Source: Alteromonas macleodii ATCC 27126
Lineage (GTDB): Bacteria > Pseudomonadota > Gammaproteobacteria > Enterobacterales > Alteromonadaceae
Reading direction: 5' to 3'
Length of the DNA: 64,000 bases
Assembly (NCBI RefSeq): GCF_000172635.2
Contig: NC_018632.1
Coordinates: forward strand, 1,178,001-1,242,000
Made by a program: the position numbers and the translations under genes
Shown here: positions 45,621-54,877 of the stretch, one piece after another
Numbering within the stretch: the stretch's first letter is position 1
Layout of the letters: each line of letters begins with the position of its first letter
Notes under the pieces: generated by a model
The model's input: the letters and a program-made list of their open reading frames with translations, nothing else
Database searches by the model: none
What the model was told of the DNA's origin: nothing

Positions 45621-46232
45621 ATGTTACGTATAATTGTATCTATACTTTTAGGTGCTGGTGTTGCATTTGCCCTTTTCGTTCTAATGGCCAAGTTGATTGA
45701 AAATTCATCTAGACCAGCAGACGAAGTACCGCCTGCACCGGTTATCGATATTGTAATGCAGGAACCAGACGACCAGACGCAGACGCGTACTCGTGTTCCA
45801 CCACCACCGCCACCTCCGCCTCCACAGCCTCCTAAAATGGAGCAAGTAGAGCCGGAAACAGCGGAACCTGATGCAGATGGCTTTAGCTTAGCTATTCCAG
45901 CTATCGACACAGGTGGTGTTGGTGTAAACATCGGTGGTGTTGGTGCAATGCAGCGTGATGGTGAAGCAACACCTATCGTTCGTATCGACCCGAAATATCC
46001 ACCTGATGCAGCCCGTGACGGCCGTGAAGGTTGGGTAAGACTGTCTTTCACTATCAACGAAGTTGGTGGTGTTGAAGATATCGAAGTTATCGAAGCTGAA
46101 CCTAAGCGCGTATTCGACCGTGAAGCACGTCGTGCTCTACGTAAGTGGAAATACAAGCCTAAGATCGTTGATGGCAAGCCAGTTAAACAACCTGGCATGT
46201 TCGTACAGCTAGACTTTAAACTGGAGCAATGA
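45621..46232 (+). CDS. tonB2: TonB2 energy-transducing protein
   Basis: 203 residues. N-terminal membrane anchor (about 5-25). A short proline-rich spacer at about 59-71 (nine consecutive Pro after RV) is far shorter than in enterobacterial TonB. The C-terminal TonB domain has RIDPKYPPDAARDGREGWVRLSF and the RRALRKWKYKP motif. It transmits energy to TonB-dependent receptors, plausibly those at 29.6, 34.4 and 50.8 kb. The stop overlaps the first possible start of the next gene. Confidence 0.95.
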   Translation: MLRIIVSILLGAGVAFALFVLMAKLIENSSRPADEVPPAPVIDIVMQEPDDQTQTRTRVPPPPPPPPPQPPKMEQVEPETAEPDADGFSLAIPAIDTGGVGVNIGGVGAMQRDGEATPIVRIDPKYPPDAARDGREGWVRLSFTINEVGGVEDIEVIEAEPKRVFDREARRALRKWKYKPKIVDGKPVKQPGMFVQLDFKLEQ

Positions 46233-46234
46233 TC

Positions 46235-47500
46235 ATGATGAAACGTACATTCAAAATGTCAGCCGTTGCTTTAGTGCTAGGCGCAGGTGCGGTGCTTTCA
46301 GCACCCGCTGCCCTAGCGCAGTCAGCACCTGTTGTTTGTCCTGGATATGAGAAAGGAAAAACAACGCTTGTAGGTGAGCGTACCGGTAAAAAAGTTCAGA
46401 AAGCTTTTGAGTTCTACAATGAAGACCAAGTTAATGAAGCACTAAACGTACTTTACGAAATCGACGCATCTGACGATTTCGATAGAGCTTACGTAAAGCG
46501 TTTTATTGGTAACTTACTTGCTGCGCAAGAAGGTCAAGGTGGTAAAGCTTTAGGGTATTTGGTTGAATCAGTTGAACCAAAAGTTCTAAACGACCTTGAA
46601 CACTCTCAAACACTTAAATTACTAGGTGATTTGAGCATGCAGGAAGAGAAGTACACTGATGCCATTAAATGGTATAACAAGTGGATGGACTTCACGTGTA
46701 AAGAAGACGCAGACGTATATACGCGTTTGGCACAGGCTTACTTTGAATCTAAGCAATTAGCGAAGATGGTTGAGCCAGCAGACAAAGCGATTGCTTTGTA
46801 TGAAGAGCCAAACAAAAACCCGTATGTATTAAAGCTAACTTCTTACTACGAGCGTAAGATGTACCCTGAAACGGTTGCTGTGGCGGAAGATCTTGTTAGA
46901 ACTTTCCCTCAGGAAAAAACTTGGTGGTCACGTCTTGGCTTTTTCTACATCTTAGTTGAAGACTATAAGAAAGGTCTTTCAACGCTAGAACTTGCTTATA
47001 TGCAGGGCTATCTAGAGAAAGAGTCAGAAATAAAGACGCTTGCTCAGCTTTATCAAAGTAACGGTATGCCTTACAAGGCGGCCAAGTTGCTTGAAAAGCA
47101 CGTGAAAGAAGGCTTGCTAAAAAATGATGCCGATATGTTAGCAAACGTAGCTAATGCTTATCACCAGGCAAAGAACTTCAAAACAGCTGCCGACTTGTAT
47201 GCACAAGCTGCTGCTAAGAGTTCAGACCCTGAGCATTATCGTAAGCAAGGTACACTTTTACTTGTGGCGGAAGACTACAAAGGCGCTATTAAAGCACTAG
47301 AGAATGCTCTAGAGCGTGGTGCTGAAGACCCTGAGAAGATTCACTTCACGTTAATGGAAGCGAACTTCTACGCAGGTAACTTCAAGTCTGCTTACAAGCA
47401 CGTACAAGAAGCTAAGAAAGATCGCTCTCTACGCCGCAACGCTGCAGCGTGGGAACCTTATATCAAGGAAAAAGCGAAGAACCGCGGTATTAGTATCTAA
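46235..47500 (+). CDS. TPR-repeat periplasmic protein of the TonB2 operon
   Basis: 421 residues from ATG 46235, 8 bases after GGAG; ATGs at 46229 and 46238 are alternatives. Signal peptide ending in APAALAQ, then TPR-type repeats through most of the protein (for example YTDAIKWYNKWMDF, NAYHQAKNFKTAADLYAQAAAKS, DYKGAIKALENALERG). A TPR gene closing the ttpC-exbB-exbD-tonB operon is common in Alteromonadales and Vibrionales. It probably scaffolds the complex at the outer membrane or peptidoglycan; this is inferred. Confidence 0.9.
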   Translation: MMKRTFKMSAVALVLGAGAVLSAPAALAQSAPVVCPGYEKGKTTLVGERTGKKVQKAFEFYNEDQVNEALNVLYEIDASDDFDRAYVKRFIGNLLAAQEGQGGKALGYLVESVEPKVLNDLEHSQTLKLLGDLSMQEEKYTDAIKWYNKWMDFTCKEDADVYTRLAQAYFESKQLAKMVEPADKAIALYEEPNKNPYVLKLTSYYERKMYPETVAVAEDLVRTFPQEKTWWSRLGFFYILVEDYKKGLSTLELAYMQGYLEKESEIKTLAQLYQSNGMPYKAAKLLEKHVKEGLLKNDADMLANVANAYHQAKNFKTAADLYAQAAAKSSDPEHYRKQGTLLLVAEDYKGAIKALENALERGAEDPEKIHFTLMEANFYAGNFKSAYKHVQEAKKDRSLRRNAAAWEPYIKEKAKNRGISI

Positions 47501-47514
47501 TATGTGGTTTTAGC

Positions 47515-47545
47515 AAAAAAGCCTCCCTTTGGGAGGCTTTTTTTT
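47515..47545 (+). terminator. Terminator of the TonB2 operon
   Basis: AAAAGCCTCCC / GGGAGGCTTTT stem with loop TTT and a long T run, 14 bases after the stop. The A run on the left makes it usable on both strands; tmcA converges from the right. Confidence 0.93.
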
Positions 47546-47729
47546 GCCCTTAATTTAGTAAGTGAGCTTTTCTCGAATGGGGTTATATTTATAGGGCTTT
47601 AACACCAGTCCGCATAGGTCATTACCCACTCTGCTAGAATTAAAATGTTCGTAATCGCGACTTGTTAACGCAGGTATAGTGGCTCTACGCCAAGCTGATT
47701 ATTTGTATTTTCAGGCTACAGACTTTCTA

Positions 47730-49991
47730 TTATTTGAAAGCAGGCAGAAGTGCTTCTCTTATAACAATAGTGACTTCTTTTAACCCACTTGCTTTTAGGT
47801 TTTCTTTGTTAAATGTAGAAACAAGTTGCTTCGCATTCATATCTGAATGTGTAAGTACTTTTCTGAGAAAGCGCTTCGTGTTAATGATTTCAACAAGACG
47901 CCATAGCGTATACAGTATTGTGTTATTTGGCTTGTTCAGTTGAGTATTTGCGCTTGGTGTAGGCTGAGTCCCTGCATAACGCGCAATTTTATGTAATATC
48001 GGCCAAACATCATCTAAAGTGCGTGTGCCTTGGGTAAAATGTACTAACTTTTCTACATAGATTGTCAGTATGCTAATGGGCACGTTGTCTAACTGGTTAT
48101 CGAATTTAAAGCTCTCTTTTAGCGCTACCAATTCAGAAAGCAGTCTTTTTGCTCTGTTAGAATGAGGATATAACGCTAGTGCACTGGTTTCGCCACTGGC
48201 TTTATTAGGCTTTCGCCCATAGTCTACAATCTCAAATCCATTTCTTGTCCAAAAACTGTCTAACTTAAGTGTCGTTCCATAAGAAGTACAGATAGCGTCA
48301 ATACTTTGCTTCTTGGCTTCATTACTAACTCTTTGTAGCAAGTAACTGCCCATACCCTTACTCTGCGCAAGCGTATCGACGGCAATACGGTTAATACGCC
48401 AATATCTAAACGTTGCTGTTTTTGCATCAGCAGACAACAGAGCAAGTCGCTGTGCACCTAAATGCCCTTTAGGACGACGCTTTCCAGACGCAATCCCCAA
48501 TGCGGTATCGTTCAGGTAGTCGCTACCTTCAGCGTTTATGATTGCAGCACCTATCACGTTGTCGTTGAATTTAAGTATGGCAACAAGTACATCCGGGCTA
48601 TCCATCAAGCGCATAAAATCATCGGGCGTAGTTTGATAATGGGCTAATGAAAGTAGCGACATTATTTGCTGAAGCGCCTCTTCGGAAATGGTTTTAAACG
48701 AACTTATGGAAAAATCGTAATCTATCGGTGGGTTAATACTGTTTTTGAAATTAATCTCGCCAATATTGCGCGCCGCATCTCTGTCCTCAAATAAACAAGT
48801 CGTATTGAAAAAGGCTTCAATGGGATCATGTTCGAACCATCGTAACGGCGTTGATAGTCTTAAATGGATAGCTGATGGCGGTAAACTAGGGATGAGTTTG
48901 TGAATAAAACCACTGCCTGAACCTTCATAACCCAAAAGCGTAGTACTAAGCACCCACTGCTTGTGGTTGGCTATGATCCGGTATACATCCGGGAGGGGGA
49001 TTGAAGCCGCTTCATCAACAATTACAACGTCGTACTTTTCATCTTCTGTGGTATATAACAAGGCACTGTCAGGGGGCACCCATTTTACACTGCCAAACGT
49101 CGCTGCCTCATTCTTATCACCAAGGATTAGTTGGGTTTGAATGTTAGCGGTGGATGGTTGTTGTGTTCTGACACCTGCTATTTCGTACTGTTGAATACGT
49201 GAAAGCACGTTCTTCACATTATCAAAGCGTTCACTGGTTAATAGTACATTTTTACCCTGTCTGATTAGGCTTTCAATGAATATACCTAATAATGATGACT
49301 TGCCTCTGCCTCTTGGGGCGGTAATCAGCGCGTTTAGTTTATTAAGTGAGTGTGCTTGATATAAACGACTGTATGCCTGCTCTTGCTCTTCTGATTTAAA
49401 TAGTGAGCCTCTATAGACGTTTGATGTTACGCCTTGGCTAATGCGGTACATAGCCGTATCTGGAAGTGTGGTTTTTTCTTCAGTGTGAAATGCCACGTAG
49501 TCGTTGTTACGCAGGTGCTTTATAAAGCGTTCGAGGTATCGACTTTGTGTAAGTGTAAACCCCTCCGACAGGAACGAGACCGAAATATTGTTGACCCATT
49601 CACTCAATGCAGGGCAAATAAGTATTAAACAACCACTGCGTTTAACGATCCCCGCCACTGCCATCACGTCGCCAGGTTTGAATGAATCGCGACAGTCTAA
49701 TGTGGCAATGTCACATTCGCTCCCCAGTACTTGTTTGCGGTTCTTTCCCTTAAGTGTATCGCCAGCAAAATTCACAACGCTTATAGATGAAACTTCATCT
49801 ACAAAGGCTTGAACGCTACGTATGGCAGCTTCACAAAAATCATCATTGCCAGATATTACAAGCATTCTCCGGTGAAGCGGGCAAGTCACGTTTGATAAGT
49901 GTGAAGCGTGAGAGCTTTTTTTGCAGCCATTTTCGCCGCTATTTTCAAAGTAGGGGGCTAATAGCCATTCGCGTAATTGAGTTAGCGCCAT
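47730..49991 (-). CDS. tmcA: tRNA(Met) cytidine acetyltransferase TmcA
   Basis: 753 residues (E. coli 671). It acetylates the wobble cytidine (C34) of elongator tRNA-Met using acetyl-CoA and ATP. N-terminal DUF1726-like domain. RNA-helicase-like ATPase with Walker A APRGRGKSS at about 224-232 and the Walker B region VIVDEAASIPLPDV at about 317. GNAT domain with INRIAVDTLAQSKGMGSYLL, then the C-terminal tRNA-binding helical part. Monocistronic, divergent from a thioesterase gene 59 bases away. Confidence 0.95.
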   Translation of the reverse strand: MALTQLREWLLAPYFENSGENGCKKSSHASHLSNVTCPLHRRMLVISGNDDFCEAAIRSVQAFVDEVSSISVVNFAGDTLKGKNRKQVLGSECDIATLDCRDSFKPGDVMAVAGIVKRSGCLILICPALSEWVNNISVSFLSEGFTLTQSRYLERFIKHLRNNDYVAFHTEEKTTLPDTAMYRISQGVTSNVYRGSLFKSEEQEQAYSRLYQAHSLNKLNALITAPRGRGKSSLLGIFIESLIRQGKNVLLTSERFDNVKNVLSRIQQYEIAGVRTQQPSTANIQTQLILGDKNEAATFGSVKWVPPDSALLYTTEDEKYDVVIVDEAASIPLPDVYRIIANHKQWVLSTTLLGYEGSGSGFIHKLIPSLPPSAIHLRLSTPLRWFEHDPIEAFFNTTCLFEDRDAARNIGEINFKNSINPPIDYDFSISSFKTISEEALQQIMSLLSLAHYQTTPDDFMRLMDSPDVLVAILKFNDNVIGAAIINAEGSDYLNDTALGIASGKRRPKGHLGAQRLALLSADAKTATFRYWRINRIAVDTLAQSKGMGSYLLQRVSNEAKKQSIDAICTSYGTTLKLDSFWTRNGFEIVDYGRKPNKASGETSALALYPHSNRAKRLLSELVALKESFKFDNQLDNVPISILTIYVEKLVHFTQGTRTLDDVWPILHKIARYAGTQPTPSANTQLNKPNNTILYTLWRLVEIINTKRFLRKVLTHSDMNAKQLVSTFNKENLKASGLKEVTIVIREALLPAFK

Positions 49992-50050
49992 GAATCAGTT
50001 TTTTCGGTATAATCTAACGCTATAGTAGCGATTTATTATGAGGAATTCGA

Positions 50051-50476
50051 ATGCGCTTTCTTTCTCGGCGTCTAGTTATGCCAAACGACCTTAATTACGC
50101 CAATTCTTTGTTCGGTGGCCGCGCGTTAGAATGGATAGACGAAGAAGCTGCAATTTGGGCTATTTGTCAGCTAGAAACTAATTGCTTGGTAACTAAGCAT
50201 ATTGGTGAAATTAGTTTCGAATCACCGGCTATGCAGGGTGATATCGTAGAGTTTGGTCTAGAAACTAAAGCTGTAGGCCGTACGTCTATTACCGTAAGCT
50301 GCTTGGTACGCAACAAAGCAACCAAGAAAACCATCTGTTTTGCAGACGATATCGTTTTCGTAAAGGTTGACCCTGATACGCGTCAACCAACCGCACACGG
50401 CAAAACGTTGGAAGGTTTAAAAGCACAAACTGACGATGAAGTACGTCGCCTAAATATGAATATTGACGCTGAATAG
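50051..50476 (+). CDS. Acyl-CoA thioesterase, hot-dog fold
   Basis: 141 residues. Hot-dog domain with RLVMPNDLNYANSLFGGRALEWIDEEAA, the Asn/Gly/Asp pattern of YciA-like enzymes, and HIGEISFESPAMQGDIVEFG. Only distantly similar to the thioesterase at 8194, so not a recent duplicate. Cytoplasmic; chain-length preference unknown. GAGGAA lies 8 bases before the ATG. No terminator was recognised between it and the riboswitch. Confidence 0.9.
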   Translation: MRFLSRRLVMPNDLNYANSLFGGRALEWIDEEAAIWAICQLETNCLVTKHIGEISFESPAMQGDIVEFGLETKAVGRTSITVSCLVRNKATKKTICFADDIVFVKVDPDTRQPTAHGKTLEGLKAQTDDEVRRLNMNIDAE

Positions 50477-50612
50477 CCCTAAGCTTTCAACGCCTTATAT
50501 CATATATAAAACCTTACGTTAGCTTAACGTCTTATCTGCTTGACGGCGTGTATCGAACTGGTAGACTCCGTCGCAGAAGTTGAGTTTGCTAGTTTTAGCC
50601 GCGCAACACTAT

Positions 50613-50697
50613 ACCAAGGGGTGTCCGTTTTCGGTCTGAGATCCACATTCGTGGGAACCCTTAAACCTGATCCGGATAATACCGGCGTAGGGATGGT
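50613..50697 (+). promoter_or_regulatory. TPP riboswitch (THI element)
   Basis: Contains the THI-box landmarks in order: GGGGTG, CTGAGA, then ACCC, ACCTGATCCGGATAATACC and GGCGTAGGGA. ACCA (50613-50616) and TGGT (50694-50697) close the P1 stem. Binds thiamine pyrophosphate and controls the thiamine-uptake genes that follow. Confidence 0.97.
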
Positions 50698-50731
50698 TCA
50701 CAATATAGCCTTATCACCTGCCGTTAGACCC

Positions 50732-50764
50732 GGATCTTTTTTCTTAAATAAGAATAAGAGATCC
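50732..50764 (+). promoter_or_regulatory. Start-site hairpin downstream of the TPP riboswitch
   Basis: GGATCT (50732-50737) pairs with AGATCC (50759-50764), with further TTCTT/AAGAA pairing inside. The right arm covers the AAGAG Shine-Dalgarno and ends one base before the receptor ATG. This fits control of translation by the riboswitch; no long T run follows. Confidence 0.6.
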
Positions 50765-50765
50765 C

Positions 50766-52856
50766 ATGTATAAAACACTTTTCACACTTTCACTGCTTGC
50801 TAGTTCCGTTGCGGCCTATGCGCAACAAACCAATGTAAGTAACACTTCAGATAGCACGCCATCAGATATTGAGCGCGTCATCGTATCTGGTGATTTTCGT
50901 CAAACTACACTCGACCAGTTAAGTGCTAGCGCGACCATTTTAGATCAAGAGCGTCTTCGCAGTAGACAGCCGAGCCATATCGACAGTGTGCTAAACAGTA
51001 TTCCAAACGTAAACTTTGCAGCTGGTGCGTCTCGCGGCCGCTTCGTGCAAATTCGCGGTATTGGAGAGCGTAGTCAGTTCGCCGAGCCTATCAATCCTTC
51101 TGTAAGCTTTATCGTCGATGAATTTGATTTTTCAGGCCTTGCTGCGGCAGGTCTTATTTTTGATACTAAACAACTAGAGGTATATCGCGGACCTCAGGCT
51201 ACCTTATACGGCACAGGTGCATTGGCCGGAGCGGTTAAACTCTCCAGTAATGACGTGGGTAGCGACGCCCCAGACTACGTTGAAGCCCGCATTGGGAACA
51301 AAGAGAGTTACCGTATTGAAGGCGCCACTGGTGATGATATCAACACGGATTGGGGCTATCGTGTTGCGCTGGTTCATAATCGCAGTGATGGCTTTGTAGA
51401 AAATACGTTCTTAAATAGAAGCGATACCGCGAATATCGATGAAACCGCACTGCGCTTTGCCGTTGAAGGCAGCGTAGATGAGCGAACCACACTTGCACTT
51501 ACTTATCGCTGGTACGATATCGATAACGGTTACGATGCATTCTCGCTAGACAATGACAACAAAACGCTGTCTGATGAACCAGGATTTGACGAACACCAAA
51601 CCCACGCTGTTAGCGCGCGCTCTACAACCAATACAGCAGCGGGCGACTTTATTCTAATTGCCACCCATGCTTCTCACAATATTGCTTATGGCTACGATGA
51701 AGACTGGACATTCACAGGGTTTCACCCGTGGGGTTACACGTCTTTTGACGCCTATTATCGCGATGTAGAAACACAGACCGGCGAGATGCGTTTCGTGTCG
51801 TCTGACAGTGCCGCACTTTTTGATGGTATGACTGACTGGACAATAGGCGTGTTTTATAAAAGCACGGAAGAAAAGCTGCTACGTCAATACACTTATTTGG
51901 ATAGTGACTTTGCCAGTGAATACACGCCTACGACGACCGCTATCTATGCTCAGACTGAAAGTCGTTTGAACGAAAATTTAGTACTGGTAGCAGGGTTAAG
52001 AGTAGAAAACTACGATTTTGATTACGCTGATAACAACCAACTTACTCGCGCGTTCGACACCACCATGGTAGGCGGGAAAGTCGCGCTTCAGTATACGCAG
52101 GGCAATCACTTCTATTACGGCAGTATTTCACGCGGATATAAAGGTGCAGGCTTTAACCCCGACAGCCGCGTGAATGACAATCAGCGATTCTTCGACGAAG
52201 AATATAACTGGAACTACGAAATAGGTGTAAAGGGCCCATTACTTACGCCTGACCTAATTGCTCGTGCTGCAATTTTCTATATGGATAGAAAAGATACTCA
52301 GGTGAGCGATTTTGACGTTATCACTCGTGATGACGGTACGGCAGGGCTCGTAGACATTATTGATAATGCTGATTTAGGAACAAACAAAGGAGCCGAGCTG
52401 GAGCTTAGCTGGATTGCTAGTGATGCATGGCAGCTAGATGCAAGTGTTGGATATCTAAGCGCTACCTTTGAAGGGTATACGCTTGCAGACGGTACTGAAG
52501 TGTCTGAGCAAAGGCAGGCTCAATCACCTAAGTGGACCGCAAACCTGTATAGTGAGTACGCACTTACAGATAACATGCTCTGGCGTGTAGATGTAGATTA
52601 CAAAAGCGAATACCGTTTTTCTGACGGCCATGATGTCACCTCGCCAAGTACTACGCTGGTTAATTCGGAGATTGTGGTGTTACACGGTGATTGGCAGACA
52701 TCACTGTGGGTACAAAATGCCTTTGATCGTGAGTACTACACCCGTGGATTCGGTGGTTTCAGCAACGACCCTCGCGATGAGTATGCCTTCGATGAGCCAT
52801 ATTACCAAATAGGTAACGGTCGTCAGTTTGGCGTTACTGTTAAGTACGCGTTTTAA
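50766..52856 (+). CDS. TonB-dependent receptor, predicted thiamine (TPP) transporter of the outer membrane
   Basis: 696 residues. Signal peptide 1-20 (VAAYAQ), TonB-box-like ERVIVSGDF, plug domain (about 45-155) with GRFVQIRGIGERSQF and VYRGPQATLYGTGALAGAV, and a barrel ending GNGRQFGVTVKYAF with C-terminal Phe. Receptors under THI elements (named Omr1 in comparative genomics of thiamine regulation) are predicted to take up thiamine or its phosphates. Position directly under a TPP riboswitch and in front of PnuT strongly supports that role. First gene of a four-gene operon. Confidence 0.93.
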   Translation: MYKTLFTLSLLASSVAAYAQQTNVSNTSDSTPSDIERVIVSGDFRQTTLDQLSASATILDQERLRSRQPSHIDSVLNSIPNVNFAAGASRGRFVQIRGIGERSQFAEPINPSVSFIVDEFDFSGLAAAGLIFDTKQLEVYRGPQATLYGTGALAGAVKLSSNDVGSDAPDYVEARIGNKESYRIEGATGDDINTDWGYRVALVHNRSDGFVENTFLNRSDTANIDETALRFAVEGSVDERTTLALTYRWYDIDNGYDAFSLDNDNKTLSDEPGFDEHQTHAVSARSTTNTAAGDFILIATHASHNIAYGYDEDWTFTGFHPWGYTSFDAYYRDVETQTGEMRFVSSDSAALFDGMTDWTIGVFYKSTEEKLLRQYTYLDSDFASEYTPTTTAIYAQTESRLNENLVLVAGLRVENYDFDYADNNQLTRAFDTTMVGGKVALQYTQGNHFYYGSISRGYKGAGFNPDSRVNDNQRFFDEEYNWNYEIGVKGPLLTPDLIARAAIFYMDRKDTQVSDFDVITRDDGTAGLVDIIDNADLGTNKGAELELSWIASDAWQLDASVGYLSATFEGYTLADGTEVSEQRQAQSPKWTANLYSEYALTDNMLWRVDVDYKSEYRFSDGHDVTSPSTTLVNSEIVVLHGDWQTSLWVQNAFDREYYTRGFGGFSNDPRDEYAFDEPYYQIGNGRQFGVTVKYAF

Positions 52857-52873
52857 AATAAAAGGAAACAGAC

Positions 52874-53137
52874 ATGCAAGTTATGGTTGAACTGTCGTTG
52901 TACCCATTGGTTAACGAATACATTCCACCTATTCAAGATTTCATTGATAGGTTAAATAGCTATAGTGATATTGCAGTTTCAACAAGCTCAACCAGCACGC
53001 AGGTTACAGGTGACTATGGTGTGGTTATGAAAGTACTTGGTGAAGAAATGCAAAGGACCCATGAAGAAGTGGGGCAGGCTATTTTCGTTGCTAAGTTCCT
53101 AAACTTCGATGCCATGCAATCTAGAAAATCATCTTAA
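52874..53137 (+). CDS. Thiamine-binding protein, MTH1187/YkoF-like
   Basis: 87 residues. Ferredoxin-like fold family that includes YkoF and MTH1187: MVELSLYPLVNEYIPPIQDFIDRLN opens the domain and VSTSSTSTQVTGDYGVVMKVLGEEM follows, with the characteristic Ser/Thr-rich strand. Cytoplasmic. It may trap imported thiamine or hydroxymethylpyrimidine. Shares one base with the pnuT start codon. Confidence 0.85.
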   Translation: MQVMVELSLYPLVNEYIPPIQDFIDRLNSYSDIAVSTSSTSTQVTGDYGVVMKVLGEEMQRTHEEVGQAIFVAKFLNFDAMQSRKSS

Positions 53138-53781
53138 TGGCTAACTTTTTTTCTGAGTTTACCTCACAAATTGCCGCTACTTCACTGTTAGAGTGGGTAG
53201 CGGTTGTCCTCGCTATTGCCTATGTGTTGTTAGCCGCAAAACAGAACAGCTGGTGTTGGCTGTGCGCCTTTGTAAGTACCGCAATTTACACCTGGCTATT
53301 TTGGCAGGTGACTTTGCCATTTCAGTCTGCGCTTAACTTCTTTTATATGATAATGGCGGGATACGGTTATTATCAGTGGTCGAAAGGGGCGGAAGACGGC
53401 GATGTTAAGCCAGTGCTTCATTGGCCTCTCTGGGCTCATTTGCTCATTGTGCCGAGTATGTTATTGCTCGCTTGGGTTCTGTCTGAGGTGGCAGGCTCAC
53501 AGTTCAATAGTGAGTACCTACTATTAGATGCGAGCATTAATTTATTGAGTGTAGTCACAACATTTATGGTGGCGCATAAAATCCTGCAAAACTGGGTTTA
53601 TTGGTTTTTCATCAATTTAGCGTCCGCCTATTTATACCTGCAAGTGGGTTATGCATTATCTGCTTGCCTGTTCTTAGGCTATGTTGGTTTTGCGGTATTT
53701 GGGTATTACCAGTGGCTAGTACAATATAAAAAACAAGGTGAACAGGTTGGATATCATCGCCACGCTGCAAAAGGCGCTTAA
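53137..53781 (+). CDS. pnuT: PnuC-family thiamine transporter PnuT
   Basis: 214 residues, about seven membrane helices. PnuC family hallmarks: YVLLAAKQNSWCWLCAFVSTAIYTWLFW and FFYMIMAGYGYYQWSKG. In THI-regulated operons this branch (PnuT) moves thiamine across the inner membrane by facilitated diffusion, with trapping by phosphorylation, matching the kinase gene that overlaps its 3' end by 44 bases. Confidence 0.93.
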   Translation: MANFFSEFTSQIAATSLLEWVAVVLAIAYVLLAAKQNSWCWLCAFVSTAIYTWLFWQVTLPFQSALNFFYMIMAGYGYYQWSKGAEDGDVKPVLHWPLWAHLLIVPSMLLLAWVLSEVAGSQFNSEYLLLDASINLLSVVTTFMVAHKILQNWVYWFFINLASAYLYLQVGYALSACLFLGYVGFAVFGYYQWLVQYKKQGEQVGYHRHAAKGA

Positions 53782-54589
53782 TCTTAGCGACAGTGCGAAA
53801 ATTTCGTCACACCCTGCTGGAGCGGTAAATCACGTTTACCGCGTTCAAGAGCTCGCAGATAGTCAGTTACCCTTGATTGCAAATAACCTTCAAAGTAGTG
53901 GGCAACCAAAGTCGGATTATAACCCTGTCGACTTAGCGGTGAAATGGATGGGCGATGATGACTTTAGTGGGGTTAATCGTGCGCACCAATTTGCTTTGCA
54001 GCAACAGCTTTATAGGTTAGGAGTAGCGCCGCAACCTATATGGTTAAGCGATGATGAAACCATCTGGGTTGAGCAGTGGCTAGAGCACAGTGAAAGTGCG
54101 ACGCTTTCAATGCTTGAGCTGGCCAACACCCTCGCTCGTATTCATTCTTTGCCCATTACCGCTAGGCCATTAGATTTAGCATCAAGATGGCAGCATTATA
54201 TTAATGTTGCACAGCTCGATATGAGCAGTGAGCTTTATCTAAAAGCCCAATCATTGCGGAAACAAGTAATAAAAAGTGAACAAGACGATGACAACTATGT
54301 GTTATGTCATAATGACTTGCTAACTAATCACTTATTACTGAGCGCAGATAACTCACTCAAAATTATTGATTGGGAATATGCCGCAATGGGAAACCGCTAC
54401 TTCGATTTAGCAAGTTGCTGCCTTATCAATAAACTTGAAATCAATGAAAGTAGAGAGCTCGTTAAGCATTACGCCAAGCTAATGAATATCGATGAGCACG
54501 ACGCGATAGCGAAATTTGATCTGCACACCGAGATTGTCGCTATCACTAATGACCTGTGGTTTGCTGCGCTTAACGCCAATAAGGTCTAA
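53738..54589 (+). CDS. Thiamine kinase-like aminoglycoside/choline kinase-family phosphotransferase
   Basis: 283 residues from GTG 53738; a TTG at 53747 with AAGGTG 6 bases upstream is a good alternative. APH/choline-kinase fold with LCHNDLLTNHLLL (catalytic Asp and Asn) and IIDWEYAAMGNRYFDLA (the magnesium-binding Asp). It probably phosphorylates imported thiamine to trap it, like ThiK of enterobacteria. Last gene of the riboswitch-controlled operon. Confidence 0.85.
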   Translation: MNRLDIIATLQKALNLSDSAKISSHPAGAVNHVYRVQELADSQLPLIANNLQSSGQPKSDYNPVDLAVKWMGDDDFSGVNRAHQFALQQQLYRLGVAPQPIWLSDDETIWVEQWLEHSESATLSMLELANTLARIHSLPITARPLDLASRWQHYINVAQLDMSSELYLKAQSLRKQVIKSEQDDDNYVLCHNDLLTNHLLLSADNSLKIIDWEYAAMGNRYFDLASCCLINKLEINESRELVKHYAKLMNIDEHDAIAKFDLHTEIVAITNDLWFAALNANKV

Positions 54590-54760
54590 TTGTCATAAAC
54601 TGCTCCGCATTTAAAAGTGACGCTGCATAGAAGTCGGTTTAAAAGCGAGCAATAAGACAAAACACAGGTGATGGATAAAGCCTATTTGGTGTTATTCGAT
54701 TGAAAAAACAGCGCATTGCGTGTTAATTAAGCATGCAGTGCATGGTAGTGATAAAAAGGC

Positions 54761-54800
54761 TTTACCTTTTTAATGTCATCCGTATAATGCACAGCGCGCT
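54761..54800 (+). promoter_or_regulatory. tRNA-Trp promoter
   Basis: TTTACC at 54761-54766, 16-base spacer, TATAAT at 54783-54788, GC-rich discriminator GCACAGCGCGC immediately before the tRNA. Confidence 0.75.
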
Positions 54801-54877
54801 AGGGGTGTAGTTCGAATTGGTAGAACAGCGGTCTCCAAAACCGATGGTTGGGGGTTCGAGTCCCTCCACCCCTGCCA
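54801..54877 (+). tRNA. trpT: tRNA-Trp (CCA)
   Basis: 77 bases with encoded CCA. Acceptor AGGGGTG pairs with CACCCCT; anticodon loop CTCCAAA gives CCA; T arm GGGTTCGAGTCCC. Closely similar to E. coli tRNA-Trp. Confidence 0.97.

Noticed and set aside
45548..46198. 216-codon minus-strand frame opposite tonB2 with Gly-rich runs
   Set aside because: The Gly run is the antisense of the TonB poly-proline codons; the plus-strand gene is certain.
50540..50773. 77-codon plus-strand frame before the thiamine receptor
   Set aside because: It runs through the TPP riboswitch, whose conserved bases explain the sequence better.
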